Shown here: piece by piece, positions 9,716 to 18,770 of the stretch
How the letters are laid out: each line of letters opens with the position of its first letter
Numbering within the stretch: position 1 is the stretch's first letter
Assembly: GCA_023254845.1 (NCBI GenBank)
Contig: JALRKE010000004.1
Location: 1 to 35,415, forward strand
Direction of reading: 5' to 3'
DNA from: Candidatus Nanopelagicaceae bacterium
GTDB lineage: Bacteria; Actinomycetota; Actinomycetes; Nanopelagicales; Nanopelagicaceae
DNA: 35,415 bases
Program-made: the position numbers and the translations under genes
Notes under the pieces: model-generated
What the model saw: only the letters and a program-made list of their open reading frames with translations
Database searches by the model: none
Told to the model about the DNA's origin: nothing

Positions 9716-9817
9716 CTCCAAAGTTGTAGCGTAAATAGGCCCGGATTTAACAGCGGCCGGCTCTTATGGCAGGATACGGCGGCTAGCAAAGAACAACCAC
9801 TATCTAAGGATTCAATT

Positions 9818-10345
9818 ATGAACGTGCTTGATGCGGTAGATGCCGCCTCCCTCCGTAAGGACATCCCTAACTTCCGCCCCGGCGATGAGTTAAAGGTTCA
9901 CGTCCGCGTTATCGAAGGTAACAAGAGTCGCGTTCAGGTCTTCCAAGGTCTTGTGATTTCACGTCGTGGCTCCGGTATCCGAGAGACATTCACCGTCCGC
10001 AAGATCTCCTATGGTGTTGGCGTCGAGCGCGTCTTTCCAGTTCATGCACCGGTCATTGAAAAAATTGAATTAGTTCGCAAAGGCGAGGTTCGTCGTGCGA
10101 AGCTTTATTACCTCCGCGATCTTCGCGGCAAGGCTGCCAAGATTCGCGAGCGACGTGGTGGCGAAGAGCTAGAAGCGATTTATGCTGAGGCCGCGCCAGT
10201 TGTTGAGGCTCCAGTTGTAGATACTCCAGTCGCGGAGACAGAAGTTGCTGAGGCTCCAGTTATAGATACTCCAGTTGTTGAGGCTCCAGCCGCCGAAGCT
10301 GAAGTTCAAGTTTCTGAAGAGTCTTCAGAGAAGCCACAAGCTTAA
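9818..10345 (+). CDS. rplS: 50S ribosomal protein L19 with acidic Pro/Ala/Val repeat tail
   Basis: [67 protein letters not shown] before ATG; tail about residues 127-175. Confidence 0.95.
   Translation: MNVLDAVDAASLRKDIPNFRPGDELKVHVRVIEGNKSRVQVFQGLVISRRGSGIRETFTVRKISYGVGVERVFPVHAPVIEKIELVRKGEVRRAKLYYLRDLRGKAAKIRERRGGEELEAIYAEAAPVVEAPVVDTPVAETEVAEAPVIDTPVVEAPAAEAEVQVSEESSEKPQA
10199..10289 (+). repeat. 45-nt-period tandem repeat encoding [11 protein letters not shown]-type units in the L19 tail
   Basis: GTTGTTGAGGCTCCAGTTGTAGATACTCCAGT (10199) recurs as GTTGCTGAGGCTCCAGTTATAGATACTCCAGT (10244), partial third GTTGTTGAGGCTCCAG (10274). Confidence 0.85.
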
Positions 10346-10348
10346 GGA

Positions 10349-11023
10349 ATGTCTCCTCGCGGAAAGGGTTCCGCACTTCGGGAACTGCCGATACTTCTAG
10401 TCTCGGCGCTCATTCTCTCGATGATTGTGAAAACTTTCTTCGTTCAATTCTTCTATATCCCGTCGGGCTCCATGGAGAACACGCTCTTAGTTAACGATCG
10501 AGTTGGCGTAAATAAATTCGGCGCGCTTTTTAGTGATATCAAGCGAGGCGAAGTCGTGGTCTTTAGAGATCCGGCTGATTGGCTTAGCGTGCCCACTAAT
10601 GAAGAAACTGGCATAAAGAAAGTCGCTAAGGATGCGCTGGTCTTCGTTGGAGTGCTTCCTGATCCGGCTAAGCAGTATTTGATCAAGCGAGTAATTGGAG
10701 TTGGTGGCGATCGAGTCGTCTGCTGTAACGCCAGCGATCAGATTGAGGTAAATGGAACTCCCATCACGGAGCCCTACATCTATCCCGGCGATAAACCCTC
10801 AGATAGCGAGTTTGATGTGACTGTGCCGAAAGGTTTCATCTGGGTAATGGGTGATCATCGTGGCGCTAGCGCAGACTCAAGATTTCACACCCAAGATCCC
10901 AATAAAGGAATGGTTCCGTTAGATAAGGTCACAGGTAGAGCGCTCTTTGTTATCTGGCCGCTATCTAACCTTGGAATTCTTGAAGTTGGTAAGGATTTGT
11001 CGAAGATTCCCGTATCGGGATGA
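10349..11023 (+). CDS. lepB: Signal peptidase I
   Basis: FFYIPSGSMENTLLVNDRVGVNKF, KRVIGVGGD, VMGDHRGASADSR; N-terminal TM segment. Confidence 0.93.
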   Translation: MSPRGKGSALRELPILLVSALILSMIVKTFFVQFFYIPSGSMENTLLVNDRVGVNKFGALFSDIKRGEVVVFRDPADWLSVPTNEETGIKKVAKDALVFVGVLPDPAKQYLIKRVIGVGGDRVVCCNASDQIEVNGTPITEPYIYPGDKPSDSEFDVTVPKGFIWVMGDHRGASADSRFHTQDPNKGMVPLDKVTGRALFVIWPLSNLGILEVGKDLSKIPVSG

Positions 11024-11619
11024 TTGAGCGAAAACTTCTCGATTCCGGCATTAAGGCAATTGCTGGAGTGGATGAAGCTGGTCGTGGAGCGTGCGCTGGG
11101 CCACTCGTTATTGCAGCTCTCATTCTTAAGAACCCTAACGATCCATCTTTGCGGCAAGTTAAAGACTCGAAGCGACTCTCGTCAATCCAGCGAGAGAACC
11201 TATACGAGTTAATACTTGATCAAGTGAGCGCGCATGCAATCATCGAAATCTCACCTGAGGAGATAGATACGAGGGGAGTTCATAAATCAAATATCGAAGG
11301 GATGCGCCGAGCAGTAAATGCGCTAGGCGTGACCCCGGACTATGTACTTACCGATGGTTACGAAATTCCAGGTATCCCTTATCCAAATCTCGCGGTCTGG
11401 AAAGGTGATCAGGTCGCTCTAACTATCTCGGCGGCTTCGATAATCGCCAAGGTATACAGAGATAGTTTGATGGTTGAACTAGATCGTAAGTATCCAGGTT
11501 ATGGCCTAGCCGAACATAAGGGTTACGTCACCAAGATCCATAGTGGCGCGATGAAGAAGCTTGGGATTACGCCAATTCACCGTAAGAGTTATGCAAATGT
11601 GGCCAAGCTAATCAAGTAA
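11020..11619 (+). CDS. rnhB: Ribonuclease HII
   Basis: IAGVDEAGRGACAGPLVIAALIL, KDSKRLS, AASIIAKVYRD; ATGA overlap with lepB. Confidence 0.93.
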   Translation: MIERKLLDSGIKAIAGVDEAGRGACAGPLVIAALILKNPNDPSLRQVKDSKRLSSIQRENLYELILDQVSAHAIIEISPEEIDTRGVHKSNIEGMRRAVNALGVTPDYVLTDGYEIPGIPYPNLAVWKGDQVALTISAASIIAKVYRDSLMVELDRKYPGYGLAEHKGYVTKIHSGAMKKLGITPIHRKSYANVAKLIK

Positions 11620-11675
11620 TCCACAGATCTAATTATTTTTCACCAACGCTACTTCGGCCTGCGTACCTTCGCGCC

Positions 11676-12044
11676 GTGGCAAAGAATCCAATTGCAGCAA
11701 AGCTGGGCGAAGTCGGTGAAGAGTTTGTAGCGAACACTCTTACAGCAAAAGGAATGCGACTTCTGGATCGGAATTGGCGGATCAGAGAAGGGGAGATTGA
11801 CCTAGTTGTAGAGGATCGAGAAGGAACAATCATCTTTGTTGAGGTGAAGACTCGTTCCAGCGCCTCACATGGTGACCCACTCGAATCCATCAATAATGAG
11901 AAAGCATTTCGAATCCAGCGCCTAGCCCTTGCCTGGCTCGCTACCCATCAAAGGCTTGGTAGTCGATATCGGATTGATGTTGCAGGAATCCTCGTAGCGC
12001 GCTCGGGCGAATTCTTGTTGGACTATCGCGAGGGAGTTTTATGA
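11676..12044 (+). CDS. yraN: YraN/UPF0102 family nuclease-like protein
   Basis: GEVGEEFVANTLTAKGMRLLDRNWRIREGEIDLVVED...IIFVEVKTRS; GTG start. Confidence 0.88.
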   Translation: MAKNPIAAKLGEVGEEFVANTLTAKGMRLLDRNWRIREGEIDLVVEDREGTIIFVEVKTRSSASHGDPLESINNEKAFRIQRLALAWLATHQRLGSRYRIDVAGILVARSGEFLLDYREGVL

Positions 12045-13558
12045 CACTCGCCCGCACGACTTCGATAAACCTTCTTGGGCTAAAGGGCGAACCAATAGAG
12101 ATTGAAGTGGATGTCTCTAATGGTCTTCCAGCTTATTCATTACTAGGTCTTCCGGATGCGACTCTAAGTGAATCTCGGGATCGAATTAGAGCTGCGATTT
12201 TAAATAGCGGTAGAAATTGGCCCAATAGAAAAGTCACTGTTTCGCTCTCACCAGCATGGCTTCCGAAGAGTGGCTCAGCCTTTGATCTCCCCATCGCACT
12301 TTCAATACTTACTGCATCAGGCCAACTAAGAGAGAGCGATCTATCAAAAGCCTTCTTTCTCGGAGAACTTTCGTTAGAGGGAAATTTGCGGCCCGTTCGG
12401 GGAGTGCTTCCGACTCTAATTGCAGCTAGAGATCTAGGTATAAAGAGAGTGATTGTTCCAAGAGAGAATTTTCAAGAAGCTGGACTATTGAAGGATTTAG
12501 AGGTTCTGGCATTTTCAAATTTATCGCATGTAATTAGCTATTTAGAGAGTGGAGTTCGTGCTGAGAATCCAACGCTCATTGAATTACCTAAAGAGGTCGC
12601 AAAGCATGACATGTCCGAAGTGGCTGGCCATGTAGAGAATAAAGTTGCGCTTGAGATTGCTGCAGCTGGTGGCCATAACTTATTGATGATTGGTGCACCT
12701 GGTTCTGGTAAGACCATGTTGGCCGAGCGATTTTCAACAATCTTGCCACCCCTTGATGAGGATGAAGCGATTGAAGTGAGTGGCATTCACTCCATTGCAG
12801 GAACTCTTAAGGATAGAAATGTACTTAGTACCGAACCACCATTTATCGCTCCGCATCATTCCACGACTATCCCGGCGTTAGTTGGGGGCGGAAGTAACAC
12901 GATAAAGCCAGGCGCATGTTCGCTTGCGCATAGAGGAGTGCTTTTCATCGACGAGGCTCCGGAGTGCGATAGCGGGATACTGGATGCGCTACGCCAGCCG
13001 ATGGAATCTGGCTCAGTAACTATTTCTCGCTCCGCCTTAACTGCTTCTTTTCCAGCTCGATTCATACTCTTACTTGCCGCAAATCCATGTCCATGTGGGC
13101 GATTTGCTGGTCGTGGACGTAGTTGTCAATGCACGTCACTACAGGTGAGAAGGTATTTAGCGAAACTCTCTGGCCCGCTTCTGGATCGAGTAGATATCCG
13201 CCTACGGGTTGAAAGCCCAACTCGAGTTGAGTTATCAACTTCTAACGCCGAGCGGAGCGAATCCATTCGAATCCGAGTGATGAGAGCGCGAGCGATTGCT
13301 GCTGAAAGATTTGCTCCAGAGTCATTTAAATTGAACTCCCAGATTCCGCCAAGTTTGCTCCGAGAGAGATATCGCCCTAGTAAAGATGGAATGGCCTTAT
13401 TGCACGCTCTCTTGGATAAAGAAGAATTGAGCGCACGAGGATTTCATCGCACTATCCGGCTTAGTTGGAGTATCGCCGACATGAGCGGTGTAGATACTCC
13501 GGGAAAGTATGAAGTGGAGCGGGCGCTACTTTTGAGAAGTGGAATACCAGGCGAATGA
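12041..13558 (+). CDS. yifB: YifB/ComM family Mg chelatase-like AAA ATPase
   Basis: GLPAYSLLGLPDATLSESRDRIRAAI, GAPGSGKTMLAERF, HHSTTIPALVGGG, AANPCPCG. Confidence 0.92.
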   Translation: MTLARTTSINLLGLKGEPIEIEVDVSNGLPAYSLLGLPDATLSESRDRIRAAILNSGRNWPNRKVTVSLSPAWLPKSGSAFDLPIALSILTASGQLRESDLSKAFFLGELSLEGNLRPVRGVLPTLIAARDLGIKRVIVPRENFQEAGLLKDLEVLAFSNLSHVISYLESGVRAENPTLIELPKEVAKHDMSEVAGHVENKVALEIAAAGGHNLLMIGAPGSGKTMLAERFSTILPPLDEDEAIEVSGIHSIAGTLKDRNVLSTEPPFIAPHHSTTIPALVGGGSNTIKPGACSLAHRGVLFIDEAPECDSGILDALRQPMESGSVTISRSALTASFPARFILLLAANPCPCGRFAGRGRSCQCTSLQVRRYLAKLSGPLLDRVDIRLRVESPTRVELSTSNAERSESIRIRVMRARAIAAERFAPESFKLNSQIPPSLLRERYRPSKDGMALLHALLDKEELSARGFHRTIRLSWSIADMSGVDTPGKYEVERALLLRSGIPGE

Positions 13559-14433
13559 ATTTGGCTCTACTTAGACTCTTTTTTGCAACAGATCCGGGCG
13601 ATAAGTTCTGGGCGGCTGAAGTATCCGAAAGAGGCGCCGAAGAAGTTATTGAGCGGATTGAATCTGCTTGTTATGTATCTTCGAAACGTTCTTTCGAAAG
13701 AGTTCGCCAGCGACTACAAGAGCGAAGCTCCGCATCACTCGAAGATGAGGTCGGTAAATCTGGCGGTGAATTTGTAACTCGAGGCGATAAGAAATGGCCG
13801 CACGCACTTGATGACCTACTATCACCGCCGCTTGGGATCATCATCAAGGGATCTCCTCCTAAATGCGACTCAGTATCCCTAGTGGGTACTAGAAATCCAA
13901 CGCAATACGGTGCACGAATCGCAAGTGAGTTCTCATCGGGGTTTGTAGATCGCGGCATTGAGATTATTAGTGGTGGCGCATATGGGATTGATACTCACGC
14001 CCATAGAGGTGCGATTGCTGCAGAAGGAAGAACCACCGCCGTCCTTGCCTCAGGAATCTCAGTTAGATACCCAGCTGGTAACGAGCGACTCTTCGAAGAG
14101 ATTCTTGCTAATGGATCCCTCATTTCAGAGGTTATGCCTAATGAGAAGGCGCGACCTGAAAGATTCTTAACAAGAAATCGTCTAATCGCAGCTTTATCAA
14201 GGGCCACAATTGTCATCGAGGCAGCTTTTAGGAGTGGCTCACTTCGCACTGCGCATGATGCATCGGAATTAATGAAGGTGGTTCTCGCTGTCCCTGGCCC
14301 AATAACTTCACCAACCAGCGATGGATGTCATCGTTTAATTGGGGAGCGATGTGCCGAAATCGTCACATCAGTCTCAGATGCAATGGAGTTCTTGCCTCAG
14401 AGTGCATGTACCCTATGCATTGATGACGCATAA
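13555..14433 (+). CDS. dprA: DNA processing protein DprA
   Basis: SLVGTRNPTQYGARIASEFSSGFVDRGIEIISGGAYGIDTHAHRGA Rossmann-like fold signature. Confidence 0.9.
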   Translation: MNLALLRLFFATDPGDKFWAAEVSERGAEEVIERIESACYVSSKRSFERVRQRLQERSSASLEDEVGKSGGEFVTRGDKKWPHALDDLLSPPLGIIIKGSPPKCDSVSLVGTRNPTQYGARIASEFSSGFVDRGIEIISGGAYGIDTHAHRGAIAAEGRTTAVLASGISVRYPAGNERLFEEILANGSLISEVMPNEKARPERFLTRNRLIAALSRATIVIEAAFRSGSLRTAHDASELMKVVLAVPGPITSPTSDGCHRLIGERCAEIVTSVSDAMEFLPQSACTLCIDDA

Positions 14434-15334
14434 ATCTGCATTTGTATCAATTGTAGGTAGACCCAATACCGGTAAATCAACTCTTATAAATGCAATGGTG
14501 GGGGAGAAGGTTGCGATTACTTCGCATCATCCAAACACGACCCGCGGCGCAATAAGAGGCATAATTACTGAGCCTGATTTTCAGTTAGTTTTGGTTGACA
14601 CCCCAGGTCTTCATAAGCCCAAAACCACGCTAGGTTCAGCGCTTAATCAAGTCGTAAGTGAAAGTATTGGCGACGTTGACATCATTATTCAATGTATTCC
14701 GGCGATTGAAGCAGTTGGCGATGGCGACCTTTATATCGCCAAACAAATCGGCGCATCTAAGAGTACGATCAAGATTTGCGTTGTGACGATGATTGATATG
14801 GGTAAAGAGAATGAGTTGCCGCAACAGCTAATTGCCGCCTCGGAGTTGGCGAAACGCGCTGGCTTCTCCTGGGACGAGATAGTCCCAGTATCTGCCTTTA
14901 CTGATACCCAGATCGGGCTGCTGATAAAGCTATTAGCGAAGCATGCAAAAGTGGGACCGGCCTTCTATCCAGCCGAGATGAGATCCGATCAAGAGCTAGA
15001 ACTGACCATCTCGGAGTTGATTCGCGAGGCAGTCATCTCCGAACTCTTTGAAGAAGTTCCCCATTCGATTGCAGTCGTAATCGATGATCTATCAAGGCGA
15101 GAAGAGAAAGAGCTTATTGATATTCACGCGTCGATAATTGTTGAGCGAGATAGCCAAAAGGGCATCATTATTGGTGCAAAAGGAACGCACCTAAAAGACA
15201 TCGGAATTCGTGCCCGTAAAGAGATTGAGAAGAAATTGAATTCGAGGGTGTTTCTAGCGCTTCACGTGAAAGTTATTCCAAATTGGCAGAGTGACCCCAA
15301 AGCGCTCTCTAAATTGGGGCTGCTAAATAACTAA
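14423..15334 (+). CDS. era: GTPase Era
   Basis: FVSIVGRPNTGKSTLINAMVGEKVAITS, DTPGLHKPK, KH-domain GAKGTHLKDIGIRARKEIEKKL, C-terminus VKVIPNWQSDPKALSKLGL; ATG 14423 chosen, overlapping dprA by 11 nt. Confidence 0.9.
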   Translation: MTHKSAFVSIVGRPNTGKSTLINAMVGEKVAITSHHPNTTRGAIRGIITEPDFQLVLVDTPGLHKPKTTLGSALNQVVSESIGDVDIIIQCIPAIEAVGDGDLYIAKQIGASKSTIKICVVTMIDMGKENELPQQLIAASELAKRAGFSWDEIVPVSAFTDTQIGLLIKLLAKHAKVGPAFYPAEMRSDQELELTISELIREAVISELFEEVPHSIAVVIDDLSRREEKELIDIHASIIVERDSQKGIIIGAKGTHLKDIGIRARKEIEKKLNSRVFLALHVKVIPNWQSDPKALSKLGLLNN

Positions 15335-16209
15335 GCAGGAATTGGCTGCGTTGAAGGCCTTCGGCTCGCAAAGTAAGAACCGATAAGAACGAGCGGCAGA
15401 CCAATCAATATCGCAAGTGTTATTGGCTCGCTCAAGATAATAATTCCCAGGACTACGGCGACAGCGGTATTTGGATAAACCACTAGAGATGCTCGCGCAG
15501 GTCCAATTTCAGCAAGCACAAGGAAGAAGATCCAGAAAGCCATTCCGCTACATAAGATGCCCAGACCTAGCGTTGCAAGAGTCACATCAAGTGATGGCAT
15601 AGATTCCGGTCTACTCATTAGAGCAAAGGGGGCAAAAATTACTGATGAAATTGTCATCGCAATTCCATTAATCGCAAGCCCAGAGACTCCGGGAGCTTTT
15701 CTTGTAATCATATTTACTGCCCAGGCGTAAGAGACTGAAGCAATTAAAACTTGGGCAAGGGCTGCGAAGTTTCCAAAATCAGAGATGCTCTCTATTCCAA
15801 CAATTAAAGAGATACCAATTAAGCCAATAACTATTCCAATGATTCGGATACGGTGCGCGGCGGTTGAGTCACCGGTCTGGTGCGCAAAGAGAGTTGCCCA
15901 GATTGGCACTGTGGCAACTAGTAGTGCAACTACACCTGAGGAGAGATCTCGTTGTGAACTAGTTATTAACGACCAAGGAATCACCATCTCCAATACGGCG
16001 TAGAGCAATATGTAACGCCAATAAGGGAGTGCTTGCTTTAGAGAGCCTTCTCGCATTGCCAATGGGATCAAAAGGGTTGCGCCAATCAATAAACGCGAGA
16101 AAACTATCATCGGAGTAGAGAGTTCCTCGACGGCAACCTTCATGAAGAGATATGGGATTCCCCAGAGAAGACCGACCAGGCTGAAGAGGAGCCAGCCTTT
16201 ACGTGACAT
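15331..16209 (-). CDS. EamA/DMT-family transporter
   Basis: 292 aa with about 10 TM segments and two EamA-like repeats (VGLLWGIPYLFMKVAVEELSTPMIVFSR). Confidence 0.8.
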   Translation of the reverse strand: MSRKGWLLFSLVGLLWGIPYLFMKVAVEELSTPMIVFSRLLIGATLLIPLAMREGSLKQALPYWRYILLYAVLEMVIPWSLITSSQRDLSSGVVALLVATVPIWATLFAHQTGDSTAAHRIRIIGIVIGLIGISLIVGIESISDFGNFAALAQVLIASVSYAWAVNMITRKAPGVSGLAINGIAMTISSVIFAPFALMSRPESMPSLDVTLATLGLGILCSGMAFWIFFLVLAEIGPARASLVVYPNTAVAVVLGIIILSEPITLAILIGLPLVLIGSYFASRRPSTQPIPA

Positions 16210-17375
16210 TAAATAAGACTCCGATACAAATTGATTGTTTGATTCGCAACCTTATCCCATCCAAAGAAATCCATGGCACGTTTACGACCAGCAACCCCCA
16301 TTCTTGTCGCGAGAGGTTCGTCACTCAACACATGAAGAATTGATTCAGAAAGTTTCTTTTCAAACAACTTCAAATCCGAACTAAATTCAACAAGTAGACC
16401 GGTTTCATTAGCGGAAACAACTTCAGGAATACCACCAACAGCGCTAGCAACTACAGCAGTCTCACATGCCATCGCCTCTAAATTAACTATTCCGAGAGGT
16501 TCATAGACGGAGGGACAGACAAATACTCGTGCGAAAGTTAGTAACGCGACTAGCTCATCATGGGGAAGCATTTCTTTAATCCAGATTACGTTGCCACGAT
16601 CTTGGCGCAATTCATTTATCAGCGATTCAACCTCAGCACCGATTTGGGGTTCATCGGGGCTTCCGGCAGCAAGGACCAACGAATACTCCTTGGGTATTGA
16701 TTTCCAGGACCGTAAGAGATGTGCGAGGCCTTTCTGCCGAGTAATCCTTCCGACAAAGAGGGCATACGGAGTTGTAACGCCATGCTTATCTAGTATTGAT
16801 GAATGAAATGTGGGCTTGAACTTATTGGTATCAATTCCATTTCGAATTGTCACTATCTTTTTAGGATCAACTTGAGGATATGACTTGATTACATCATCTC
16901 GCATTCCATCACTAACAGCGATGATGGAATTGGCGTTCTCGTAGGCTAGTTGTTCAACCCAAGAAGAGATTACATAGCCGCCACCTAATTGCTCAGCTTT
17001 CCAAGGTCGAAGTGGTTCAAGTGAGTGAGCGGTGACTACATGAGGAATCTTGTAAATCTTGCTCGCCAGATATCCAGCAAAGTTGGCGTACCAAGTATGT
17101 GAGTGCACCAGGTCAGCGTTCTTAATCTTCAACGCCATATCCATGTCAATCAATAGCGTTTGAAGGGCAGGATTGATCTCAGTAAATGGTGGCTTCAATT
17201 CATATCCAGTCGCATCTATCCGCGGCGCTCCGAAGCAATGAACCTGGGTGTTGACTTGGAGAGTCTCCTTGAGCGCGTCAACCAAATTCCTCGCGTGGAC
17301 TCCAGCTCCACCATAGATATGTGGTGGCCATTCTCTAGTCAAGAGCGCTACCGAAAGTGACTTCCCGCTATTCAC
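16209..17375 (-). CDS. glgA: GT4-family glycogen synthase / alpha-glucan glycosyltransferase
   Basis: [74 protein letters not shown]; divergent from glgC. GTG at 17375 preferred over ATG at 17399. Confidence 0.82.
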   Translation of the reverse strand: MNSGKSLSVALLTREWPPHIYGGAGVHARNLVDALKETLQVNTQVHCFGAPRIDATGYELKPPFTEINPALQTLLIDMDMALKIKNADLVHSHTWYANFAGYLASKIYKIPHVVTAHSLEPLRPWKAEQLGGGYVISSWVEQLAYENANSIIAVSDGMRDDVIKSYPQVDPKKIVTIRNGIDTNKFKPTFHSSILDKHGVTTPYALFVGRITRQKGLAHLLRSWKSIPKEYSLVLAAGSPDEPQIGAEVESLINELRQDRGNVIWIKEMLPHDELVALLTFARVFVCPSVYEPLGIVNLEAMACETAVVASAVGGIPEVVSANETGLLVEFSSDLKLFEKKLSESILHVLSDEPLATRMGVAGRKRAMDFFGWDKVANQTINLYRSLI

Positions 17376-17381
17376 TAAGCA

Positions 17382-17391
17382 AGAGTATCGT
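17382..17391. promoter_or_regulatory. Overlapping divergent -10 boxes for glgA (TACTCT, minus) and glgC (TATCGT, plus)
   Basis: AGAGTATCGT; both boxes share TA 17386-17387 and each lies exactly 6 nt from a start codon (GTG 17375 minus, ATG 17398 plus). Confidence 0.55.
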
Positions 17392-17397
17392 TCACTC

Positions 17398-18621
17398 ATG
17401 GCGCGCTTAGATCTACCACTAGGAATAGTGCTCGCCGGTGGCGAAGGTAAACGCTTGTTGCCGCTAACCGCAGATCGCGCTAAACCCGCCGTTCCTTTTG
17501 GCGGTTCTTATCGTCTCGTTGATTTCGTTCTCTCAAATCTAGTAAACGCAGGATTTCTTCGCATCGCAGTTTTAACTCAATACAAGTCTCACTCGCTAGA
17601 CCGTCACATCACAACGACCTGGCGGATGTCGACGTTATTGGGTAACTACGTTACCCCCGTACCGGCCCAACAGCGCTTAGGTCCTCGTTGGTATACCGGA
17701 AGTGCAGATGCAATCTTGCAGAACTTCAATTTGATTCATGACGAGAATCCCAAGCACGTCATTGTTTTTGGAGCTGATCACGTTTATCGAATGAATCCAG
17801 ATCAGATGTATCAACAGCATCTAGCCACAGATGCCGGAGTTACAGTTGCTGCTATCCGCGTGAAGCGAAGTGAGGCATCTCAATTCGGCGTAATCGAGTT
17901 AGCTGAAGATGGCGTGACCATCAAAGCCTTTCACGAGAAGCCGGAAAATCCACCATCGATGCCCGGTAACCCAGAAATCTCGCTCGTATCTATGGGTAAC
18001 TACATTTTCCGGCGCGACGCCATGGAAGAGGCCTTAATTCTTGATTCTGAGGATATCGATAGTCGCCATGATCTGGGCGGAAACATAATTCCTGCAATGA
18101 CGAAAGCGGGCCTGGCAAAGGCATACGACTTTGCAAACAATGTAGTCCCAGGTGAAACCGATAGAGATCGAGGTTATTGGCGCGATGTGGGAACAATTGA
18201 TTCTTACTTTGATGCGCACATGGATCTAGTTTCAGTACATCCAATCTTCAATCTCTACAACCGCCAATGGCCGATACTTACAAACCCGCCATCTCTTCCT
18301 CCTGCAAAGTTCTCCGAGCGTGGTATCGCCTTTGATTCAGTTGTAGGTGCTGGCTCAATCATCGCTGGTGGTGAGATGCATAGAACTGTCGCTTCTTACG
18401 ATGTTCTAGTGGGCCGAGATGCTCGAGTGGAGCGGACTGTTTTAATGCCATCCGTTCGAATCGGTGATGGCGCCCACGTTAAAAATGCAATCCTAGATAA
18501 AAGCGTTGTAGTCGAACCAGGGGCTCAAATAGGTGTAAATCTGGAGCGAGATCGGGAACGCTTTACCGTTTCCGAGGGTGGAATCGTTGTTGTGGGTAAG
18601 GGCGTAACAGTAACTCGCTAG
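17398..18621 (+). CDS. glgC: Glucose-1-phosphate adenylyltransferase
   Basis: [46 protein letters not shown]. Confidence 0.93.
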   Translation: MARLDLPLGIVLAGGEGKRLLPLTADRAKPAVPFGGSYRLVDFVLSNLVNAGFLRIAVLTQYKSHSLDRHITTTWRMSTLLGNYVTPVPAQQRLGPRWYTGSADAILQNFNLIHDENPKHVIVFGADHVYRMNPDQMYQQHLATDAGVTVAAIRVKRSEASQFGVIELAEDGVTIKAFHEKPENPPSMPGNPEISLVSMGNYIFRRDAMEEALILDSEDIDSRHDLGGNIIPAMTKAGLAKAYDFANNVVPGETDRDRGYWRDVGTIDSYFDAHMDLVSVHPIFNLYNRQWPILTNPPSLPPAKFSERGIAFDSVVGAGSIIAGGEMHRTVASYDVLVGRDARVERTVLMPSVRIGDGAHVKNAILDKSVVVEPGAQIGVNLERDRERFTVSEGGIVVVGKGVTVTR

Positions 18622-18770
18622 ATTATTCCTTCTTCTAGACCCTTAGCGACCTCGTTGCCACGCTTGATAGTTGCATCTAAGTCACTTAATTTCTTTAGTC
18701 CACTTAGCTGTTGGAACATTCGATGGTTCTTTTTAAATCGCTCACCATTTCGTGCGATGTAATGCCAATA
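18618..18770 (-). pseudogene. Out-of-frame C-terminal segment of the photolyase
   Basis: Frame gives [50 protein letters not shown], the expected continuation of CPFTTL in FeS-type photolyases; stop overlaps glgC stop by 4 nt. Confidence 0.75.

Noticed and set aside
9716-9817. Possible ribosomal protein leader or autoregulatory RNA before rplS
   Set aside because: About 100 nt with a GC-rich segment and SD, but I could not recognise a known leader fold; needs covariance search.
18742-18770. Reading LLALHRTKW as the genuine photolyase C-terminus
   Set aside because: The other frame continues with a family-consistent YWHYIARNGERF tail for 50 codons up to a 4-nt overlap with glgC, so a frameshift is the better explanation.
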